A model generated the notes under the pieces. The model was given only the letters and a program-made list of their open reading frames with translations, did not search any database and had not been told where the DNA came from. From NCBI RefSeq assembly GCF_030147005.1, contig NZ_JASLAW010000170.1, positions 1 to 16,046 on the forward strand: a stretch of DNA of 16,046 nt. Direction: 5' to 3'. A program made the translations under genes and the position numbers. Source of the DNA: Pseudomonas sp. (lineage in GTDB: Bacteria; Pseudomonadota; Gammaproteobacteria; Pseudomonadales; Pseudomonadaceae). Each line of letters begins with the position of its first letter. Position 1 is the first letter of the stretch. Of this stretch, positions 13,075 through 16,046 are shown piece by piece.

Positions 13075-15492
13075 ATGAGCGACCAGCAAGACATCCCTGA
13101 TTACGACTTGAACGACTACGCCGACCCCGAAAACGCCGAAACCTCGTCCAACACCGGCCTGGCCCTGCCTGGGCAGAATCTGCCGGACAAGGTCTACATC
13201 ATCCCGATCCACAACCGGCCGTTTTTCCCGGCGCAAGTACTGCCGGTCATCGTCAACGAAGAACCCTGGGCCGAGACCCTGGAACTGGTGAGCAAATCCG
13301 ACCACCACTCCCTTGCCCTGTTTTTCATGGACACACCGCCCGAAGACCCGCGCCACTTCGACACCTCTGCCCTGCCGCTGTACGGCACGCTGGTCAAGGT
13401 GCACCACGCCAGCCGCGAGAACGGCAAGCTGCAATTCGTGGCCCAGGGCCTGACCCGCGTACGCATCAAGACCTGGCTCAAGCATCACCGCCCACCGTAC
13501 CTGGTGGAGGTCGAATACCCGCACCAGCCGAGCGAGCCGACCGACGAGGTCAAGGCCTACGGCATGGCGCTGATCAATGCGATCAAGGAACTGCTGCCAC
13601 TCAACCCGCTGTACAGCGAAGAGTTGAAGAACTACCTCAACCGCTTCAGCCCCAACGACCCGTCACCGCTCACCGACTTCGCCGCCGCGCTGACCTCGGC
13701 CACCGGTAACGAGCTGCAGGAAGTGCTCGATTGCGTGCCCATGCTCAAGCGCATGGAAAAAGTGCTGCCGATGCTGCGCAAGGAAGTCGAAGTCGCGCGC
13801 CTGCAAAAAGAACTGTCGGCCGAAGTTAACCGCAAGATCGGCGAACATCAGCGCGAGTTCTTCCTTAAGGAACAACTCAAGGTCATCCAGCAAGAGCTGG
13901 GCCTGACCAAGGACGACCGCAGCGCCGATGTCGAACAGTTCGAGCAGCGGCTGGAGGGCAAAACACTGCCGGCCCAGGCTCAGAAACGCATCGACGAAGA
14001 ACTCAACAAGCTGTCGATTCTCGAAACCGGCTCGCCGGAATACGCCGTCACCCGCAACTACCTGGACTGGGCCACCTCAGTACCGTGGGGCGTGTATGGC
14101 AAAGACAAGCTCGACCTGAAACACGCGCGCAAGGTGTTGGATAAACACCACGCGGGCCTGGACGACATCAAGAGCCGCATCCTCGAATTCCTCGCGGTGG
14201 GTGCCTATAAAGGTGAGGTCGCCGGCTCCATTGTGCTGCTTGTGGGCCCGCCGGGCGTGGGCAAGACCAGCGTCGGTAAATCCATCGCCGAATCCCTGGG
14301 GCGGCCGTTCTACCGCTTCAGCGTCGGCGGCATGCGCGACGAAGCCGAGATCAAGGGCCACCGCCGCACGTATATCGGCGCCCTGCCCGGCAAGCTGGTG
14401 CAGGCCCTCAAGGATGTGGAGGTGATGAACCCGGTGATCATGCTCGACGAGATCGACAAGATGGGCCAGAGCTTCCAAGGCGACCCGGCCTCGGCGCTGC
14501 TCGAAACCCTCGACCCTGAGCAGAACGTCGAATTTCTCGACCACTACCTGGACCTGCGCCTGGACCTGTCCAAAGTGCTGTTCGTGTGCACCGCCAACAC
14601 CCTGGACTCGATCCCCGGCCCGTTGCTCGACCGTATGGAAGTGATTCGCCTGTCGGGCTACATCACCGAAGAAAAAGTCGCCATCGCCAAGCGTCACCTG
14701 TGGCCCAAGCAACTGGAAAAAGCCGGCGTGGCAAAAACCAGCCTGAGCATCAGCGACGGCGCCTTGCGTGCGTTGATCGACGGGTATGCGCGGGAAGCCG
14801 GTGTGCGTCAGCTGGAGAAGCAACTGGGCAAACTGGTGCGCAAGGCGGTGGTCAAGCTGCTGGATGAGCCGGCCTCGGTGATCAAGATCGGCAACAAAGA
14901 CCTGGAAAGCTCTTTGGGCATGCCGGTGTTTCGCAATGAACAGGTGCTGTCCGGCACCGGTGTGATTACCGGCCTGGCCTGGACCAGCATGGGCGGCGCG
15001 ACCTTGCCGATCGAAGCGACGCGTATTCACACGCTCAATCGCGGCTTCAAGCTCACCGGGCAATTGGGTGAAGTGATGAAGGAATCCGCGGAAATCGCCT
15101 ACAGCTTCATCAGCTCCAACTTGAAGTCGTTTGGCGGTGATCCGAAGTTCTTCGATGAAGCCTTCGTCCATTTACACGTGCCCGAAGGCGCTACGCCGAA
15201 AGATGGCCCGAGCGCGGGCGTGACCATGGCCAGCGCGCTGCTGTCGCTGGCGCGCAACCAGCCGCCGAAAAAAGGCGTGGCGATGACCGGCGAACTGACC
15301 TTGACCGGGCATGTGCTGCCAATCGGCGGGGTGCGTGAAAAGGTGATTGCGGCCCGACGCCAGAAGATTCACGAGTTGATCTTGCCGGAACCGAACCGTG
15401 GAAGCTTTGAGGAACTGCCGGAATATCTGAAGGAAGGTATGACCGTGCACTTCGCCAAGCGATTTGCGGATGTGGCGAAGGTGCTTTTCTGA
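13075..15492 (+). CDS. ATP-dependent Lon-type serine protease (second Lon, AsrA-like)
   Basis: An 805-residue complete LonA-type protease. The N-terminal substrate-binding LAN domain covers about 35-235 ('VYIIPIHNRPFFPAQVLPVIV'), followed by a coiled-coil helical region (about 245-330, 'FLKEQLKVIQQELGL'). The AAA+ module has Walker A GPPGVGKTS (391-399), Walker B VIMLDEID with D458/E459, sensor-1 N508 and Arg finger R520. The protease domain has the catalytic dyad S713 ('PKDGPSAGV') and K756 ('GGVREKVIAA'). It degrades misfolded and regulatory proteins in the cytoplasm. The acidic N-terminus ('DYDLNDYADPENAE') differs from housekeeping Lon and fits the Pseudomonas paralogue AsrA (PA0779), which is linked to the heat-shock response to aminoglycosides. 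The RpoH promoter just upstream supports a stress role. It is divergent from the toxin gene and followed by a REP array. Paralogue assignment is by recall. Confidence 0.92.
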   Translation: MSDQQDIPDYDLNDYADPENAETSSNTGLALPGQNLPDKVYIIPIHNRPFFPAQVLPVIVNEEPWAETLELVSKSDHHSLALFFMDTPPEDPRHFDTSALPLYGTLVKVHHASRENGKLQFVAQGLTRVRIKTWLKHHRPPYLVEVEYPHQPSEPTDEVKAYGMALINAIKELLPLNPLYSEELKNYLNRFSPNDPSPLTDFAAALTSATGNELQEVLDCVPMLKRMEKVLPMLRKEVEVARLQKELSAEVNRKIGEHQREFFLKEQLKVIQQELGLTKDDRSADVEQFEQRLEGKTLPAQAQKRIDEELNKLSILETGSPEYAVTRNYLDWATSVPWGVYGKDKLDLKHARKVLDKHHAGLDDIKSRILEFLAVGAYKGEVAGSIVLLVGPPGVGKTSVGKSIAESLGRPFYRFSVGGMRDEAEIKGHRRTYIGALPGKLVQALKDVEVMNPVIMLDEIDKMGQSFQGDPASALLETLDPEQNVEFLDHYLDLRLDLSKVLFVCTANTLDSIPGPLLDRMEVIRLSGYITEEKVAIAKRHLWPKQLEKAGVAKTSLSISDGALRALIDGYAREAGVRQLEKQLGKLVRKAVVKLLDEPASVIKIGNKDLESSLGMPVFRNEQVLSGTGVITGLAWTSMGGATLPIEATRIHTLNRGFKLTGQLGEVMKESAEIAYSFISSNLKSFGGDPKFFDEAFVHLHVPEGATPKDGPSAGVTMASALLSLARNQPPKKGVAMTGELTLTGHVLPIGGVREKVIAARRQKIHELILPEPNRGSFEELPEYLKEGMTVHFAKRFADVAKVLF

Positions 15493-15513
15493 TAGATCTC
15501 CCGCGCCCGAACC

Positions 15514-16046
15514 GGCCCCATCGCGGGCCAGTCAGTTAAGAAGCAGCCCTTCACCGTGGCGAGGGAGCTTGCCCCCGCTGGGTCGCGAAGCGGCCCCATC
15601 GCGGGCAAATCAGTTAAGAAGCAACCCTTCACCGTGGCAAGGGAGCTTGCTCCCGCTGGGTCACGAAGCGGCCCCATCGCGGGCAAATCAGTTAAGAAGT
15701 AGTCCTTCACCGTGGCGAGGGAGCTTGCTCCCGCTGGGTCGCGAAGCGGCCCCATCGCGGGCAAATCAGTTAAGAAGCAGCCCTTCACCGTGGCGAGGGA
15801 GCTTGCTCCCGCTGGGTCGCGAAGCGGCCCCATCGCGGGCAAATCAGTTAAGAAGTAGCCCTTCACCGTGGCGAGGGAGCTTGCCTCCGCTGGGTCGCGA
15901 AGCGGCCCCATCGCGGGCAAATCAGTTAAGAAGTAGCCCTTCACCGTGGCGAGGGCGCTTGCTCGCGCTGGGTCGCGAAGCGGCCCCATCGCGGGCAAAT
16001 CAGTTAAGAAGCAACCCTTCACCGTGGCAAGGGAGCTTGCTCCCGC
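15514..16046. repeat. Tandem array of 78-bp REP-containing units, at least seven copies
   Basis: The landmark GGCCCCATCGCGGG recurs at 15514, 15592, 15670, 15748, 15826, 15904 and 15982, exactly 78 bp apart each time. Six units are complete and the seventh is cut by the window end after 65 bp. Each unit has three hairpin-forming pieces: GCCC-N6-GGGC, the REP core GGGAGC-TT-GCTCCC, and GGGTCGC-GAA-GCGGCCC. A constant segment, AAATCAGTTAAGAAG in copies 2-7, links them. Copies differ by only a few substitutions. The array starts 21 bp after the lon-2 stop, where its hairpins may also act at the 3' end of that mRNA. No gene is visible in this stretch. Confidence 0.95.

Noticed and set aside
14077..15171. 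364-residue frame antisense to lon-2
   Set aside because: The sense strand encodes every expected Lon motif; the antisense product has no family features.
15514..16046. CRISPR array
   Set aside because: The period is 78 bp with the whole unit conserved; there are no unique spacers, and the conserved parts are REP hairpins.

Overview
The window looks like a chromosomal segment of a Pseudomonas of the fluorescens group. The evidence is the high-GC coding style, many short REP palindromes carrying the GGGAGC-TT-GCTCCC core common in intergenic DNA of that group, and the gene set: a CS1-type pilin, a NfeR/NfeF pair, a Zur-controlled TonB receptor, membrane glucose dehydrogenase and a second Lon-type protease. 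The species is inferred from memory of these families, not from a search.

Layout. (1) 1-408, minus: 5' part of a CS1-type fimbrial major subunit, running off the left edge. (2) 409-950: a 542-bp divergent regulatory region with a GacA-like dyad and, next to the following gene, an AT-rich palindrome. (3) 951-2251, plus: a translationally coupled PadR-type regulator (NfeR/YqjI-like) and ferric-siderophore reductase (NfeF/YqjH-like). (4) 2252-2591: a convergent gap with REP elements in inverted orientation around an eight-copy CTTGCT microsatellite. (5) 2592-3456, minus: a VF530-family small protein followed closely by a Pr6Pr-family membrane protein. (6) 3575-5644, plus: a Zur box, then a ZnuD-like TonB-dependent receptor. 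(7) 6013-8430, plus: complete PQQ-dependent membrane glucose dehydrogenase, ending at a strong terminator shared with the next, convergent gene. (8) 8501-12907, minus: a giant protein of up to 1468 residues whose C-terminus carries the catalytic signature of large clostridial glucosylating toxins (TcdA/TcdB). (9) 13017-15492, plus: an AsrA/Lon-2-like protease with a near-consensus heat-shock (sigma-32) promoter. (10) 15514 to the right edge: a 78-bp tandem array built from REP hairpins, seven copies visible.

The genes do not form one pathway. Metal handling recurs: NfeR/NfeF in iron release from siderophores with probable nickel sensing, and the Zur-controlled receptor in zinc uptake. Gcd makes periplasmic gluconate, a typical rhizosphere trait. 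The least ordinary element is the glycosyltransferase-toxin gene between gcd and lon-2, with no recognisable secretion, immunity or mobility gene beside it. The most precise regulatory signals are the sigma-32 promoter of lon-2, the Zur box (which also fixes the start of the receptor) and the palindrome before nfeR.
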